DNA of 64,000 nucleotides from Paractinoplanes abujensis (GTDB taxonomy: Bacteria; Actinomycetota; Actinomycetes; Mycobacteriales; Micromonosporaceae): NCBI RefSeq assembly GCF_014204895.1, contig NZ_JACHMF010000001.1:6014001-6078000 (forward strand), in the 5' to 3' direction. Made by a program: the position numbers and the translations under genes. Of this stretch, positions 52,307 to 61,085 are shown one piece after another; position 1 is the stretch's first letter, and each line of letters starts with the position of its first letter. Below the pieces are notes generated by a model. That model was not told the DNA's origin. It was given only the letters and a program-made list of their open reading frames with translations, and did no database searches.

Positions 52307-52570
52307 ATGGCGGTTGTTGGTCGGTGGTGGAACGGCGTCTGGGGTCGGATCGGCCGGCGGGACGTGTGGCTCTCGGTCAGCTTCCGGGTCACGGCCCGTC
52401 AGGGCGGCTCAGAGGGCGGCAGAGTGCTCTCGTGGGATTTCGCCACGGAAGACGCCGCACGGGCGATGGTGGACCGTCTCCGGGCCGCTGAAGGGCCGGG
52501 CGAGTGGCGCGAGCTGACTCTGGGACGCGCCGCCTCGGCGCCGGCCGATGAGGCTCCGAAGGACGGCTGA
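52307..52570 (+). CDS. Small Trp-rich hypothetical protein (87 aa)
   Basis: ATG at 52307. MAVVGRWWNGVWGRIGRRDV then a compact polar chain with DFATEDAARAMVDRLRAAEG, which looks like a folded small domain. No strong ribosome-binding site is seen. Near the right end of the element; function unknown. Confidence 0.55.
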   Translation: MAVVGRWWNGVWGRIGRRDVWLSVSFRVTARQGGSEGGRVLSWDFATEDAARAMVDRLRAAEGPGEWRELTLGRAASAPADEAPKDG

Positions 52571-52594
52571 AACACCGAGGGGCTGGCATCTCCT

Positions 52595-52610
52595 CCCCCA
52601 TACGTCCCCC
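52595..52610 (+). repeat. Sixteen-bp repeat near attR (partner of 37119-37134)
   Basis: CCCCCATACGTCCCCC, exact second copy, 51 bases inside attR. See the copy near attL. Confidence 0.5.
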
Positions 52611-52660
52611 GCCAACGCCCGCCCCCGGTGTTTCAGCAGGTCAAAGATGGTGCGCGCCGT

Positions 52661-52717
52661 GGACTGTAAATCCGTCGCGAAAGCTTCGAAGGTTCGAATC
52701 CTTCACCCGCCACCAGG
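52661..52717. repeat. attR of the integrated element (57-bp direct repeat)
   Basis: Exact copy of 36964-37020. It holds only the 3' part of tRNA-Tyr, with no 5' half in front, so it is not a second tRNA gene but the remnant left on the chromosomal side. Confidence 0.95.
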
Positions 52718-52723
52718 CGCACG

Positions 52724-52754
52724 AAAGGCCCTCGACTCCGGTCGGGGGCCTTTT
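52724..52754. terminator. Original tRNA-Tyr terminator, shared with the MOSC gene
   Basis: AAAGGCCC...GGGGGCCTTTT forms a stem-loop with a T run on the plus strand and an A run on the other, directly before the end of the convergent MOSC gene. It resembles the hairpin after attL. Confidence 0.8.
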
Positions 52755-52755
52755 C

Positions 52756-53418
52756 TCATCCCAGCCTGCGCTCGATCTCCTGCCGCAGGTCGGCGGGCAG
52801 GGCCTCGGCCACCAGCAGGCGGGCCAGTTCCTCCTTGCGGTGCATGTAGATGTCGAAGGCCTCCGAGACACCGATGCTCTCCGCCGGGCGGTGCACGATC
52901 TCGATCGGGTCACCCGTGCGCAGCGGGCCCGGCGTGATCACCCGCAGGTAGGTGCCCGTACGGGCCTCCCGCGCGAACCGCTTGAGCCACTGCTTCTCGC
53001 CCATCTTGACTGCGAACGTCGCGCACGGAATTCGCCCGAACGTGGTCTGCAGCTCGAGCACGTCGCCGATCCGCCAGACCTCGCCGATCCGGGTCTCGTT
53101 GAGGTCGAGCCCGACGGTGGTCATGTTCTCGCCGAACATGCCGGGCGGCAGTGTGCGGCCCAGCGACTCCTGCCACCAGTCGTAGTCCTCGCGGGAGTAG
53201 GCGTACACGGCCTGGTCGTTCCCGCCGTGGTTCTTGACGTCGCCGATCGGGTCGCCGACCACTCCGCTGTGCAGGCCGGTCGTTTTCGGCCCGGGTGCGC
53301 GCACGTCCACGGCGTGCTCCACCGGCAGCTTGTCGATGCCGGTCAGGCCGCCGTTGCGCTTGGCCGGGTTGGGCCGGGCGACACCGACGTTCACCGAAAG
53401 CACCTTGCCGTCTGTCAT
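52756..53418 (-). CDS. MOSC domain protein (YiiM-like)
   Basis: A 220-residue protein with the MOSC core: HGGNDQAVYAYSREDYDWW, FGENMTTVGLDLNE and FGRIPCATFAVKMG, including the conserved Cys. MOSC proteins handle molybdenum cofactor sulfur or reduce N-hydroxylated compounds; the YiiM-like length suggests a stand-alone enzyme. Its start overlaps the GNAT stop by four bases. Confidence 0.88.
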   Translation of the reverse strand: MTDGKVLSVNVGVARPNPAKRNGGLTGIDKLPVEHAVDVRAPGPKTTGLHSGVVGDPIGDVKNHGGNDQAVYAYSREDYDWWQESLGRTLPPGMFGENMTTVGLDLNETRIGEVWRIGDVLELQTTFGRIPCATFAVKMGEKQWLKRFAREARTGTYLRVITPGPLRTGDPIEIVHRPAESIGVSEAFDIYMHRKEELARLLVAEALPADLRQEIERRLG

Positions 53419-54260
53419 CTCGTGAACTCCACGATCACTCGATCCTCGACCGGGCGGAAGCCGAGCCGCTGATACAAAGCATTACTGGTCGGGTTGGCCA
53501 AGTCTGTGTTGAGCACGACATCGCGCGCACCGGAGTCGAGGGCCGTCTGCGCCGCCACCACGGTCACCGCCCCGGCGTAGCCCCGCCCACGACGTACGGG
53601 CGGGGTGTAGACGATCTGCACGCGCACCATGCCGGCCTCGGGATGCGACGTCATCGCCATCGCCATCGGCTGCCCGCCGTCCTCCCAGAGCAGAATTCCC
53701 CCGTACGCCAGCCGGTCGTCGATCGCCGCGAGCGGATCACCCGGCCGACGCTCACCGATCTCGTCGTGAAACGCGAGCAGCCAGCCCTGCAGCAGCGAGC
53801 GGTCGTCCGGCCCCGCGTAGCGGGCGTGCCCGGGCGGCGGCTCGGCCGGGAAGATCAGTGACTCCAGCCGGTAGAGCCGGGTCCGCCGGACGACCTGGGT
53901 GCGCACTCCGGCGCGGCTGCGCCAGCCCGCGGCGAACCCGTCGACGGCGTCCGCGGGCAGGTTCGCGCCGGGCAGGTGACGGCCGCTGAGGGCCAGCACC
54001 GCCGCCGGCACTGCCCGCGGTGGCAGCTCGCTGAACATCATCGGGTGCGGCGGGGTCTGCATCAGCACCCCCGACACCTGCCCGGCCGGGGTGCTCCACC
54101 AGCCGAGGACCGGTTCGGCCGGCCCGTACGCGTAGGGGCCGCGCCGTTGCAGCGTGGCCAGCACGGTCAGCAGCGTGGTGTGCTCGATCGGGCGGGAGCG
54201 CAGGAAATCGCCGGCGGTGGCGGCGAAGGTCTCGACGTCGTCGGTCAGCTGCCAGCTCAT
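53415..54260 (-). CDS. GNAT-family N-acetyltransferase
   Basis: A 281-residue protein whose C-terminal half has the acetyl-CoA loop (VRVQIVYTPPVRRGRGYAGA, with RGRGYA) and the strand VVLNTDLANPTSNALYQRLGF. The N-terminal half is an alpha/beta extension common in this actinobacterial type. Substrate unknown. Translationally coupled to the MOSC gene. Confidence 0.87.
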   Translation of the reverse strand: MSWQLTDDVETFAATAGDFLRSRPIEHTTLLTVLATLQRRGPYAYGPAEPVLGWWSTPAGQVSGVLMQTPPHPMMFSELPPRAVPAAVLALSGRHLPGANLPADAVDGFAAGWRSRAGVRTQVVRRTRLYRLESLIFPAEPPPGHARYAGPDDRSLLQGWLLAFHDEIGERRPGDPLAAIDDRLAYGGILLWEDGGQPMAMAMTSHPEAGMVRVQIVYTPPVRRGRGYAGAVTVVAAQTALDSGARDVVLNTDLANPTSNALYQRLGFRPVEDRVIVEFTR

Positions 54261-54307
54261 AGAGCGATCATGTCGTCGCTACGCGTGAGCGCGCGACCCC
54301 GTGCTGC

Positions 54308-55303
54308 CTAAAGCCCCCAAGCCTTCGCTATTCGGGCAAGAGTGTCCTGTCTGGTCGCCGGGTCGTAGACCGTGCCCGCCAGCATGAGCTCGCGGGCGCC
54401 CGTGCGTTCGACCAGCGCGTCGAGACCGGCCACGACCTCTTCCGCCGTGCCCGCGTACTGCGTGCCGGGCAAAGACGGGTCGAGATCGGTGGCGTTCTCG
54501 GGGGCGACGATCGGGCCGAGCCGGCCGCCGGTGCGCAGGCTCTGCACCATGACCCGGCTGGGGCCGGCCAGGAACTGCGCTTCCGCCGTCGTCCCGGCCG
54601 CGATCACCGAGGCGCTGACCATGGGGTACGGCTCGGGGAAGCGCGGTGACGGCTGGAAACCGGCCCGGTAGAGCTGCAGGGCCGTGTCCACGTCGGAGCC
54701 CATCGCGAAGTGATACGCATAACAGAAAGGAAGTCCGAGGGCGGCCGCGACCTGTGCCCCGTACGTCGAGGAGCCCAACATCCAGACCTCCGGATGACTT
54801 TCGGCGACCGGGGTGGCGCGCAGCCGGGCCGCCGGGCCGGGATCGATCCGGTCGTCGCCGAGAAGGGCCAGCACCGTGCGCAGATGGTCGGGGAACTGTT
54901 CGACCGTCAGATAGGGGGAGACACCCCGCAAAGCGGCCGCGGTCGCCTGGTCCGTCCCGGGCGCTCGGCCGATACCGAGGTCGATACGTCCCGGATGCAG
55001 CGCTTCGAGAATGGCGAACTGCTCGGCCACCACGAACGGCATGTGATTGGGCAGCATCACGCCACCCGACCCGACCCGGATCGTTCTGGTTTGTGCGGCC
55101 ACCGAAGCGATCAGGACGGGAGGCGCCGTCGAAGCGACGGCAGGCATGTTGTGGTGCTCTGCTACCCAGAACCTTCGGTACCCGAGCTCGTCAGCGGTGC
55201 GTGCGATCGCGATCGTGCCCCGCAAGGCATCGGCGCTGGAGTGCCCTTCACGGACCGTGGCCAGGTCAAGAACGGACAGTGGAACACGTTCGATCAAGGT
55301 CAC
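54308..55303 (-). CDS. Luciferase-like flavin-dependent monooxygenase
   Basis: A 331-residue LLM-class protein. The N-terminal PLSVLDLATVREGHSSADAL, RFWVAEHHNMP and DLGIGRAPGTD, with LRTV and later SSTYGAQVAAALGLPF segments, match the bacterial luciferase superfamily (YhbW/group 2 type). GTG start at 55303, preceded by AGGGTCGAAAT. It probably uses reduced F420 or FMN; substrate unknown. Confidence 0.88.
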   Translation of the reverse strand: MTLIERVPLSVLDLATVREGHSSADALRGTIAIARTADELGYRRFWVAEHHNMPAVASTAPPVLIASVAAQTRTIRVGSGGVMLPNHMPFVVAEQFAILEALHPGRIDLGIGRAPGTDQATAAALRGVSPYLTVEQFPDHLRTVLALLGDDRIDPGPAARLRATPVAESHPEVWMLGSSTYGAQVAAALGLPFCYAYHFAMGSDVDTALQLYRAGFQPSPRFPEPYPMVSASVIAAGTTAEAQFLAGPSRVMVQSLRTGGRLGPIVAPENATDLDPSLPGTQYAGTAEEVVAGLDALVERTGARELMLAGTVYDPATRQDTLARIAKAWGL

Positions 55304-55332
55304 ATTTCGACCCTAGCGCGAGCCGGTTCACC

Positions 55333-55361
55333 TCGACCCTGGCCCGCCTACTGAGTATCTT
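55333..55361 (+). promoter_or_regulatory. Candidate promoter giving a leaderless acyltransferase mRNA
   Basis: TCGACC (55333-55338), 17 bases, TATCTT (55356-55361). Transcription would begin within about five bases of the ATG at 55373, and no ribosome-binding site is seen before that ATG, so the message may be leaderless. Confidence 0.4.
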
Positions 55362-55372
55362 GTGCGGCGACC

Positions 55373-57538
55373 ATGAATTATTCAGTCCATACCCCCATCG
55401 TCGGCCAGCGGCCCCCGTCCTCGACCGAGGACACCCAGGGCACCGGGACTCCCCCGGCGCCGCCGCGCGCTCAGGGCCCGCACATCGGGTTCCGGCCGGA
55501 CATCGAGGGCCTGCGGGCCATCGCGGTGGTGCTCGTGGTGCTCAGCCACGCGGGCATCAGCACCTTCGCCGGCGGCTACGTCGGTGTGGACGTGTTCTTC
55601 GTCATCTCCGGCTTCCTCATCACGACGCTGCTGCTCAAGGAGCTGGGCAAGACGGGCACGATCTCGCTGCCCGGCTTCTACGCCCGGCGCGCGATCCGGC
55701 TGCTCCCGGTCTCGACGGTGGTGCTGGTGGCCACGGTCGTCGCGGCGTGGCTCTGGCTGCCCGCCACCCGGTTCAAGTCGATCTCGCTGGACGCGCTGTT
55801 CAGCACGTTCTACGGGATCAACTGGCGGCTCGCGTACGAGGGGACCGACTACCTCAACGCCACTGCCGCGCCCTCACCGCTGCAGCACCTGTGGTCGCTC
55901 GCGGTCGAGGAGCAGTTCTATCTGGTCTGGCCGCTGCTGCTGCTCGCGGTCTGGGCCGGGCGCCGGGCCCACCGGCGGGCCCTGTTCGCGCTGAGCGCCC
56001 TGGTCGTGGTCTCGCTCGTGGTCAGCGTGCAGCAGACGACCAGCGCCGCGCCGTGGGCCTACTTCGGTTCCCACACCCGCGCCTGGGAGCTGGGGATCGG
56101 CGCGCTGGTCGCGGTCGGTGCCGGTTTCCTCCGCCGTACGCCGAAAGCGCTGGCCGCCGTGCTGACGTGGGGCGGCCTCGTGGCCGTCGTCATCGCCGCC
56201 GTGACCTTCGACGAGGCGACCGCGTTCCCGGGCTACCACGCCCTGCTGCCCGTGCTCGGCACCGCCGCGGTGATCGCCGGTGGCACGAGCGCCGAGGGCT
56301 GGGGCGCCGGCAAACTGATCGGCACCGGCCCCTTCCGGTTCATCGGCAAGCTGTCGTACGGCTGGTATCTGTGGCACTGGCCGGTCCTGATGATCTGGCC
56401 GGCCGCGTTCTCGCGCGACCCCGGCATCAAGAGCAATCTGGTCTTCGCGGTGGCCGCGCTCGGCCTGGCCTGGGTGACCTACCACACGGTGGAAAATCCG
56501 GTCCGGATGCGGCCTGCCCTGCGCAGCCGCGCCCGCAACGGCCTGGCGCTGGGCCTGGTCCTGTCGGCCTCGGCGGCGCTCTTCGCGCTGATCATCGGCC
56601 AGTTCACGCCGCCGCTGCCGGCCGGCCCGGCCGCCCCCGACACCACTGCCGAGGTGGCCGCCGCGGCCGACCCCCAGGCCCGGATCACCGAGCTGATCAC
56701 GAGCTCGCTCGGCGGCGAGAAGCTGCCCAAGAACCTGACCCCGAAGGTCACCGACGCCGGGGCGCAGAGCCCGCAGATCTACGACGACCAGTGCCACTTC
56801 AACTACACCCAGGTCGAGCAGAACCGGGAATGCGTCTACGGCGACCCGGCCGGCGCCAAGACGATGTATCTGATCGGCGACTCGCACGCCGCCCACTGGT
56901 TCCCGGCGGTCGACGACACCGCCAAGAACAACGGCTGGAAGCTGGTCGCGCTGACCAAGGCGGCCTGCCAGCTGCCCCAGGTGCTGACCTACAACTCGGC
57001 CCTCAAGCGCAACTACACCGAGTGTGTGACCTGGCGTGACCAGATCGTCCAGCGGGTTGCCGACGCGAAGCCCGACCTGCTCGTGATGGCCTCCAACGAC
57101 CTCGACAACGGCGGCATCGTCGGGGAGGACGGCCAGCTCATCGCGCGCACCGGCGCGCAGGACGACCCGGTCTGGGTCGCCCGCTGGAAGCAGACCTGGG
57201 CCAAGTTCGACGGCATCCCCAAGGTGCTGCTGCAGGACACGCCGTGGCCGGCCGGGGACGCGCCCGAGTGCGCCGCCGAGAACGCGCGCCGCCTGGCCAA
57301 GTGCGACCGGCCGCTGACCAAGGCGATCGCCGAGAAGAACCGCCGCGAGTTGGTGGCCGAGGCGGCCCGCACGGCCGGCATCCGCGTGATCGACCCGACG
57401 CCGTGGTTCTGCGACGCGACGAAGTGCCCGATCGTGGTCGGCAACGTGCTGGTCTACAAGGACAACAGCCACATGACGCTGGCCTACGCCCACGCGATCT
57501 CGCCGCTGCTCGACGAGGCGCTCTTCCCCCGGAAGTAA
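55373..57538 (+). CDS. OafA-type acyltransferase with SGNH domain
   Basis: A 721-residue membrane enzyme. After a Pro-rich head come about ten membrane helices of acyltransferase-3 type: FRPDIEGLRAIAVVLVVLSH (catalytic His), GGYVGVDVFFVISGFLIT and FYARRAIRLLP. The C-terminal extracytoplasmic SGNH domain shows LIGDSHAAHWFPAV (Ser) and KDNSHMTLAYA (Asp/His). Such proteins O-acetylate surface polysaccharide or peptidoglycan. No polysaccharide genes are adjacent. Confidence 0.92.
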   Translation: MNYSVHTPIVGQRPPSSTEDTQGTGTPPAPPRAQGPHIGFRPDIEGLRAIAVVLVVLSHAGISTFAGGYVGVDVFFVISGFLITTLLLKELGKTGTISLPGFYARRAIRLLPVSTVVLVATVVAAWLWLPATRFKSISLDALFSTFYGINWRLAYEGTDYLNATAAPSPLQHLWSLAVEEQFYLVWPLLLLAVWAGRRAHRRALFALSALVVVSLVVSVQQTTSAAPWAYFGSHTRAWELGIGALVAVGAGFLRRTPKALAAVLTWGGLVAVVIAAVTFDEATAFPGYHALLPVLGTAAVIAGGTSAEGWGAGKLIGTGPFRFIGKLSYGWYLWHWPVLMIWPAAFSRDPGIKSNLVFAVAALGLAWVTYHTVENPVRMRPALRSRARNGLALGLVLSASAALFALIIGQFTPPLPAGPAAPDTTAEVAAAADPQARITELITSSLGGEKLPKNLTPKVTDAGAQSPQIYDDQCHFNYTQVEQNRECVYGDPAGAKTMYLIGDSHAAHWFPAVDDTAKNNGWKLVALTKAACQLPQVLTYNSALKRNYTECVTWRDQIVQRVADAKPDLLVMASNDLDNGGIVGEDGQLIARTGAQDDPVWVARWKQTWAKFDGIPKVLLQDTPWPAGDAPECAAENARRLAKCDRPLTKAIAEKNRRELVAEAARTAGIRVIDPTPWFCDATKCPIVVGNVLVYKDNSHMTLAYAHAISPLLDEALFPRK

Positions 57539-57539
57539 G

Positions 57540-57995
57540 TCAGTGCCGCTGCTGGTGGCGGATGACCTGGACGCCGACGGTCACCGCGGCCAGCGCCGCG
57601 CCGGGCACCGCCATCCAGACCGGCCAGGGGTAGATCGCATCGTCGGCGCCCGCCGCGACGAGGGCGAAGACCACCAGGTTGACCACCGTCAGCGACGCCC
57701 AAATGGTCCACAGCACCAGCATCGCGACCGGCATGCGGCGGGCGGCCCGGCGCTGCTCGGCCTCGTGCCGGGCCCGCACCTCGCTCGCGCTCAGACCGGG
57801 GCGGGGCAGATCGGTCAGGAGCATCAGCAGCTCCTGGTAGGTCTTGGACGAATAGGCCAGGGCCACCCGCTCGTCGTACTCGTGCAGGGTCAGCCGGCCC
57901 TCGTCGAGCGCCGTCTTGAGCTGTTCGGCGACCTTCTGACGATCGGTGTCGGCGGCTCGCATCGTCTCGATGTCGGCCCGGACCTCTTTCGCCAT
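57540..57995 (-). CDS. DUF1707 protein with two membrane segments
   Basis: A 151-residue protein with the DUF1707 region (QKVAEQLKTALDEGRLTLHEYDERVALAYSSKTYQEL), a linker, and two hydrophobic segments (VAMLVLWTIWASLTVVNLVV, YPWPVWMAVPGAALAAVTVG). Its function is not known. It converges on the acyltransferase gene with one base between them. Confidence 0.83.
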   Translation of the reverse strand: MAKEVRADIETMRAADTDRQKVAEQLKTALDEGRLTLHEYDERVALAYSSKTYQELLMLLTDLPRPGLSASEVRARHEAEQRRAARRMPVAMLVLWTIWASLTVVNLVVFALVAAGADDAIYPWPVWMAVPGAALAAVTVGVQVIRHQQRH

Positions 57996-58072
57996 CGGTC
58001 GCTCCTTTACGCACCCCCGTCGATCGGGTCAGGCTATCCGAGCGGCACGAACAGTCGGCAGGGGGGAAAACC

Positions 58073-58723
58073 ATGAGATTGCGCCTCGAGAACGCCGGTC
58101 CGGCAACCTACGCCGAGGTGGTCGCGCGCAACCGCGCGTCGTACGGGGAGACCGAGGCGGCCCGGCGCGACGCCCATCCCAAATCGGCCTGGAAGGTCGA
58201 CGAGCGGGCCGCCTTCCTCGACCGGCTGCGCGCCGCCGGCGCCCGCACGCTGCTCGAGATCGGCTCCGGCACCGGGCAGGACAGCGTGTTCTTCCAGCAG
58301 GAGGGGCTCGACGTCACGGCGATCGACGTGTCCCCGGCCATGGTGGAGAAGACCACGGCCAAAGGCATCAAGGCCCTCGTCCGCGACCTGATGGCGCTCG
58401 ACCTCCCCGCCGAGTCGTTCGATGCGGCCTACTCGCTCAACACGCTGCTCCACGTGCCCAACTCCGACCTGGACGCGGCGCTGCGGGCGATCCGGGCCGT
58501 GCTCGTCCCCGGCGGACTCTTCTATCTGGGCGTCTTCGGCGGCGACCAGGAGGAGGGCGTCGCCTCCGACGACCAGCACGTGCCGGCCCGGTTCTTCTCG
58601 TTCCGGTCGGACCGGCAGCTGCTGGAGTACGCCCGGGAGGTCTTCGAAGTGCTCGACTTCCACGTCTACGACGACCGGGCCGGCGTCCGCTTCCAGGCCC
58701 TGACCTTGGTCAAGCCGCTCTAG
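58073..58723 (+). CDS. SAM-dependent methyltransferase
   Basis: A 216-residue class I methyltransferase: motif [16 protein letters not shown], acidic [31 protein letters not shown] and [17 protein letters not shown] at 58073 follows GGGGGAAAACC. The C-terminal DYD... [20 protein letters not shown] is a normal end. Substrate unknown. It overlaps the convergent MFS gene by four bases. Confidence 0.88.
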   Translation: MRLRLENAGPATYAEVVARNRASYGETEAARRDAHPKSAWKVDERAAFLDRLRAAGARTLLEIGSGTGQDSVFFQQEGLDVTAIDVSPAMVEKTTAKGIKALVRDLMALDLPAESFDAAYSLNTLLHVPNSDLDAALRAIRAVLVPGGLFYLGVFGGDQEEGVASDDQHVPARFFSFRSDRQLLEYAREVFEVLDFHVYDDRAGVRFQALTLVKPL

Positions 58724-59976
58724 CGGCCCAGGGCCTCGCTCAGGCGGGCCGTGGCCCGGCGGTCGGCGCGGGCGATCGAGCCGTGCGGGACGGCCGCCAC
58801 CAGCGCGGCCACCATGAGGACGGCCGCGTTGAGGGCGAACGCCCAGCCCAGGCCGCCCGGCTGGTCGACGATCGCGCCGGCTGTCGCTCCGCCGGCGGCG
58901 CTGCCGGCCACCGAGACGGTAACGACCCAGGTGTACGCCTCGTTCAACATCGCCGGCGGGGTGAGCCGGCCGACCAGGTTGGTCTCGACGGTCAGGGCCG
59001 GTGCGATCACGGCGCCGCCGAGCACCAGGGCCACGCCCAGCCAGAGCGGGCTCGGCATGAAGGCCAGCACCAGGAAGCTCAGCGAGACCGCACCCAGCAG
59101 CCAGGCGAACTGCCGGGGCAGCTCCATGGCCGGGCGCCGGGTGCCGAACCAGATGCCACCGATCGCGCTGCCCACGCCCCAGATGCCCAGCAGGACACCG
59201 CCCAGGCCGTCGCCGCCGCCGTGCTGGCTGGCGTAGGCGGGGACGATGACGCCGGCCGCGCCGAACCCGATGCCGAGCGCGATCACGCAGACCAGCAGGG
59301 CCGGGAAACCCGACACCTTGAGCGGGCCCAGCCCGCGGGCCGCGTCGTCGCTCTCGGCCCGGTGACGGCGGCGCATGACCGGCAACCGCGAGATCCACAG
59401 GGTGCCGAGCAGGGTCGCCACCGCCGCCCCCAGCAGGGCCGCGGCCGGGCTGGTGACCACCACGAACGCCGCCACCAGGATCGGGCCGAGCACGAAGACC
59501 AGCTCGAACAGCGAGGTCTCGGCGGCGATGGCGGCCCCCCGCAGGTGATGCTGCCCGCTGCCGGGCTCGGTCATGTCGGTCCACGCACGCCGGATGGCCG
59601 CGCTGAGCGGCGGATAGGTGGCCCCCGCGAAGGCCGCGATCACAAAGATCCAGGGCAGCACCCCGGCACCGCCCCGGCTGGTCAGCACGAGGGCGACCAG
59701 CGCGAGCGGATGCAGGACGGCGGTGGTGGCCAGGATCGGCGCCGGGCCGATCCGGTCGGCCAGCCGGCCCGCGACGGGGCTCAGGGCCGCGCCCGCGAGC
59801 GCGTAGACGCCGCCGGCCAGACCGGCCGCCGCGTAGCTGCCGGTCGCCTGCTGCACGAGCAGGAGCAGGGCCAGCGGGGTCATGCCGATGCCGAGCCGGG
59901 CCAGGATGCCCACGCTGAGCAGGACCCGCCCGCCCGGCAGCTGCCAAACGCCCAGATACTGACGCAACGCGGTCAC
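58720..59976 (-). CDS. MFS transporter
   Basis: GTG at 59976 has GGGGGAGG eight bases upstream and gives 418 residues with about 12 hydrophobic segments; longer frames start at ATG 59994 or earlier. The N-terminal half has the MFS loop [13 protein letters not shown] and the second half starts near [21 protein letters not shown]. Probably an efflux pump; substrate unknown. The upstream sequence has the palindrome-like GTAACGCTTGTTAC at about 60001-60014, a possible operator. Confidence 0.87.
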   Translation of the reverse strand: MTALRQYLGVWQLPGGRVLLSVGILARLGIGMTPLALLLLVQQATGSYAAAGLAGGVYALAGAALSPVAGRLADRIGPAPILATTAVLHPLALVALVLTSRGGAGVLPWIFVIAAFAGATYPPLSAAIRRAWTDMTEPGSGQHHLRGAAIAAETSLFELVFVLGPILVAAFVVVTSPAAALLGAAVATLLGTLWISRLPVMRRRHRAESDDAARGLGPLKVSGFPALLVCVIALGIGFGAAGVIVPAYASQHGGGDGLGGVLLGIWGVGSAIGGIWFGTRRPAMELPRQFAWLLGAVSLSFLVLAFMPSPLWLGVALVLGGAVIAPALTVETNLVGRLTPPAMLNEAYTWVVTVSVAGSAAGGATAGAIVDQPGGLGWAFALNAAVLMVAALVAAVPHGSIARADRRATARLSEALGR

Positions 59977-60083
59977 GGTGTCCGCCTCCCCCATCATTCG
60001 GTAACGCTTGTTACGGCTCCCCGACCCTAACGCCGGAGGCCCGCACAACACGACCGAAATATGGGGGGTGGTGTCCGGAAACA

Positions 60084-60119
60084 CAGGAGGGGCCGCTCGA
60101 AGGTGAGCAGCCCCTCCTG
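60084..60119. terminator. Terminator after htpX
   Basis: CAGGAGGGGC...CGCTC-GAAGG-TGAGCA...GCCCCTCCTG forms a long, almost perfect stem just beyond the htpX stop (60130). It can act on both strands. Confidence 0.75.
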
Positions 60120-60129
60120 ATTGGACGGA

Positions 60130-61002
60130 TCAGCGAACGTACTGGATGGCTCCGGCCTGCTGACGCAGCCGGGCGACACGCTCCTCCATCGGCGGGTGCG
60201 TCGAGAAGAGCTTGGCCAGGCCGCCGCCGCGGAACGGGTTGGCGATCATCAGGTGGGCCGCGCTGGTGAGCCGGTTGTCGGCCGGCAGGGGCAGCCGCTG
60301 CGCGCCGTACTGGATCTTCTCGAGGGCACTGGCCAGGGCCAGCGGGTCACGGGTCAGCGTGGCGCCGTCCGCGTCCGCCTGGAACTCGCGGTTGCGGCTG
60401 ATCGCCAGCTGGATGACCGACGCGGCCAGCGGGCCGAGGATGAGCATGAGCAACAGGGACGCCGGGTTGGGGCTGTCCTCGTCGTCCGACCCGCCGAGCG
60501 GCAGGAAGATCGCCAGCTGGGCGAACATCGTGATGATGCCGGCCAGGGCGCCGGCCACGCTCGAAATGAGAATGTCGCGGTTGTAGACGTGCGACAGCTC
60601 GTGCCCGATCACCGCACGCAGCTCACGCGGGCTGAGCAGGCGGACGATCCCCTCGGTCACGGCCACCGCCGCGTGCTGCGGGTTGCGCCCGGTCGCGAAC
60701 GCGTTGGGCTGCGGCGTGGGCGACACGTAAAGCCGGGGCATCGGCTGCCGGGCGGCCTGCGAGAGCTCACGCACCATCGCGTAGAGCTCGGGGAACTGGG
60801 CCTCGCTGACCGGCTGCGCACGCATCGCCCGCAGGGCCAGCTTGTCCGAGAAGAAGTAGGTGCCGGCGTTCATGGCCAGCGAGATGAGAACCGCGAAGAC
60901 CAGACCGCCACTGCCGCCGAGCCAATAGCCGGCGCCCAGGATGAGAGCGGTCAGCAGACCCAGCAGAGCGGCCGTCTTGAGGCCGTTGTGATGGCTGTGC
61001 AA
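60130..61002 (-). CDS. htpX: HtpX zinc membrane protease
   Basis: The start is TTG at 61002 ((L)HSHHNGLKTAALLG), behind AGGAG with spacing six; 290 residues. Four membrane helices are visible and the zinc site is HELSH with Glu in NREFQAD. HtpX cleaves damaged membrane proteins. A longer frame adds 12 residues before the TTG. It is divergent from the MFS gene at 61086. Confidence 0.94.
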   Translation of the reverse strand: MHSHHNGLKTAALLGLLTALILGAGYWLGGSGGLVFAVLISLAMNAGTYFFSDKLALRAMRAQPVSEAQFPELYAMVRELSQAARQPMPRLYVSPTPQPNAFATGRNPQHAAVAVTEGIVRLLSPRELRAVIGHELSHVYNRDILISSVAGALAGIITMFAQLAIFLPLGGSDDEDSPNPASLLLMLILGPLAASVIQLAISRNREFQADADGATLTRDPLALASALEKIQYGAQRLPLPADNRLTSAAHLMIANPFRGGGLAKLFSTHPPMEERVARLRQQAGAIQYVR

Positions 61003-61085
61003 CAGGGACTCCTTAACCAGGTGACCCGGTAGGGCCACGCACTCTGAAGAACGTCGCTCACCTGGCTGTTCATCCCGGTCAGGCT

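Larger units (their letters stand above)
36964..52717. mobile_element. Integrated actinomycete conjugative element (AICE), about 15.7 kb
   Basis: Bounded by 57-bp repeats in tRNA-Tyr. It has the AICE modules in order from attL: integrase and excisionase; replication (RepA-like ATPase, prim-pol); accessory genes; a single FtsK/TraB-type translocase with small Spd-like proteins; a control region; and a variable segment with a regulator, a phosphatase, a membrane protein and an HNH nuclease. Genes read as intact, so the element may still be able to excise. Replacement of the pSAM2-type KorSA/Pra/Nudix control set by an HTH/PP2C pair is notable. Confidence 0.92.

Noticed and set aside
52661..52717. 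Second tRNA-Tyr gene
   Set aside because: Only the part from the anticodon stem to the 3' end is present; there is no 5' acceptor or D arm. It is attR.
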